A DNA stretch of 6,530 bases, from the NCBI GenBank assembly GCA_023412975.1, contig JAEZRB010000112.1, forward strand, positions 1 to 6,530, given 5' to 3'. The translations under genes were made by a program, and so were the position numbers. Under the pieces are notes generated by a model. The model was not told the DNA's origin. It saw nothing but the letters and a program-made list of their open reading frames with translations, and did no database searches. The stretch comes from Bacteroidota bacterium. GTDB lineage: Bacteria; Bacteroidota; Bacteroidia; Chitinophagales; Chitinophagaceae. Of the stretch, positions 5,490-6,530 are shown piece after piece; positions within the stretch are counted from its first letter, which is position 1; each line of letters opens with the position of its first letter.

Positions 5490-6530
5490 ATGTCAAAGTT
5501 TGCTGATCATAATTTTTCCGGAGAGAAAGCCCTGGTTCGTGTCGATTTCAACGTACCGCTCAACGACAAGTTTGAGATAACTGACGATACCAGGATAAAA
5601 GCAGCCATTCCAACCATAAAAAAAATTGCCGGCGACGGCGGCATCGCGATACTGATGTCACACCTTGGTCGTCCTAAATCAGGACCAGAAGAAAAATTTT
5701 CACTCAAGCACCTGGTGCAACACCTGAGCAGCCTGCTGGGTGGCGCTACCGTACTTTTTGCCAATGATTGTATCGGTGAGCAGGCTTATCTTACGGCGAG
5801 TATGATGAAGCCCGGAGAAGTGTTGTTGTTGGAAAATCTCCGTTTTTATAAAGAAGAAGAAAAGGGCGATGAGAAATTTGCAGAGAAGTTATCAAAGCTG
5901 GGTGATGTATGGGTGAATGACGCATTTGGTACGGCTCACCGGGCACATGCTTCTACTGCTGTGATTGCCAAATTTTTCGAACCAGGTAAAAGGATGTTTG
6001 GCCTGCTCATGGAAGGGGAGGTCAATAGTGCGGAGAAAGTGTTGCATCATTCGGAGCGGCCATTTCTTGCTATCATCGGTGGCGCCAAGGTCTCCGACAA
6101 AATTCTGATCATCGAAAACCTGCTGGAAAGAGCTACAGATATTATTATTGGTGGGGGTATGGCTTACACTTTCATGAAGGCTGCGGGAGGTAAGATCGGC
6201 AACTCACTTTGTGAGGAGGATCGACTTGATACAGCCAGCGAACTTTTGAAAAAAGCCCGCGAGAAAAACGTAAACATTCACCTGCCTTCCGATTCGGTGA
6301 TCGCTGATAAGTTTGCCAACGACGCCGAAATATCCGCCGCTCCCAGCAACCTGATCCCTGATGGCTGGATGGGACTGGATATCGGTCCCAACGCAGTAGA
6401 CCAGTTTACAAACGTGATCCATAGCTCCAAAACCATACTCTGGAACGGCCCTATGGGCGTGTTTGAAATGGACAATTTCCAGGTAGGCACCAAAGCAATC
6501 GCGACAGCCGTTGCGGAAGCTACTCAACAT
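5490..6530 (+). CDS. pgk: Phosphoglycerate kinase, 3' end outside window
   Basis: This cytoplasmic glycolytic enzyme transfers the phosphate of 1,3-bisphosphoglycerate, made by GapA, to ADP, yielding ATP and 3-phosphoglycerate. The frame from ATG 5490 (MSKFADHNF) stays open for 347 codons to the window edge. The family is close to 395-400 residues, so about 50 are missing. N-domain motifs include RVDFNVP (17-23), DDTR (31-34), HLGRPK (58-63), LLENLRFY (113-120) and NDAFGTAHRAHAS (143-155), which form the basic patch that binds 3-phosphoglycerate. C-domain nucleotide-binding motifs are GGAKVSDK (197-204, Lys200), GGGMAYTF (221-228) and WNGPMGVFE (318-326). The missing end would carry the final GGGDS-type glycine-rich loop. 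All catalytic residues that should be visible are present, with no frameshift. The gene lies 114 bases after gapA, beyond that gene's terminator, in the classic gap-pgk order. Confidence 0.96.
   Translation, partial: MSKFADHNFSGEKALVRVDFNVPLNDKFEITDDTRIKAAIPTIKKIAGDGGIAILMSHLGRPKSGPEEKFSLKHLVQHLSSLLGGATVLFANDCIGEQAYLTASMMKPGEVLLLENLRFYKEEEKGDEKFAEKLSKLGDVWVNDAFGTAHRAHASTAVIAKFFEPGKRMFGLLMEGEVNSAEKVLHHSERPFLAIIGGAKVSDKILIIENLLERATDIIIGGGMAYTFMKAAGGKIGNSLCEEDRLDTASELLKKAREKNVNIHLPSDSVIADKFANDAEISAAPSNLIPDGWMGLDIGPNAVDQFTNVIHSSKTILWNGPMGVFEMDNFQVGTKAIATAVAEATQH

Noticed and set aside
5507..5764. - strand frame at the start of pgk, and the question whether pgk is broken
   Set aside because: Reading the + frame from 5490 codon by codon gives no stop up to 6530, with all Pgk motifs in order, so pgk is intact and simply runs off the window.

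Overview
This 6.5-kb window is a chromosomal housekeeping stretch with six protein genes, all on the + strand. The protein types and the regulatory style point to the phylum Bacteroidota, most likely a Chitinophagaceae-like member. The main clues are: atpG ends its operon and is not followed by atpD; there are no clear Shine-Dalgarno sites; several leaders carry TAnnTTTG-like -7 elements; the cyclase has a short four-helix membrane domain of the kind common in this phylum; and the gaps hold heptameric and hairpin repeats of a style I recall from such genomes. The family-level placement is an inference from memory, not a search.

Layout: (1) 1-593, the 3' two-thirds of atpG (F1 ATP synthase gamma). 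(2) 592-626, a five-unit heptamer array that begins inside the atpG stop codon, then a leader with a possible promoter. (3) 782-1483, scpB (chromosome condensation). (4) 1484-1567, a short gap where a possible scpB terminator hairpin and a good lysA promoter overlap. (5) 1568-2770, lysA (last step of lysine synthesis). (6) 2771-2991, a gap with a perfect -7 match near its end. (7) 2992-4080, a membrane-bound class III nucleotide cyclase with an unusual substrate-specifying residue. (8) 4081-4361, a repeat-dense gap holding two different heptamer arrays and two hairpin repeats. (9) 4362-5375, gapA (NAD-type GAPDH), followed by a clear intrinsic terminator. (10) 5490-6530, pgk, cut by the window end.

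Functionally, gapA and pgk encode consecutive glycolytic enzymes. They sit together but are separated by a terminator, so pgk may be transcribed on its own or by partial read-through. atpG, scpB, lysA and the cyclase are functionally unrelated, and each seems to have its own promoter.

I found no defence system, mobile element, CRISPR array, tRNA or rRNA. The points most worth a second look are the repeats (one heptamer family lies just after two different stop codons, and four repeat types cluster upstream of gapA), the Gln-for-Lys change in the cyclase active site, and the overlapping terminator and promoter signals before lysA.
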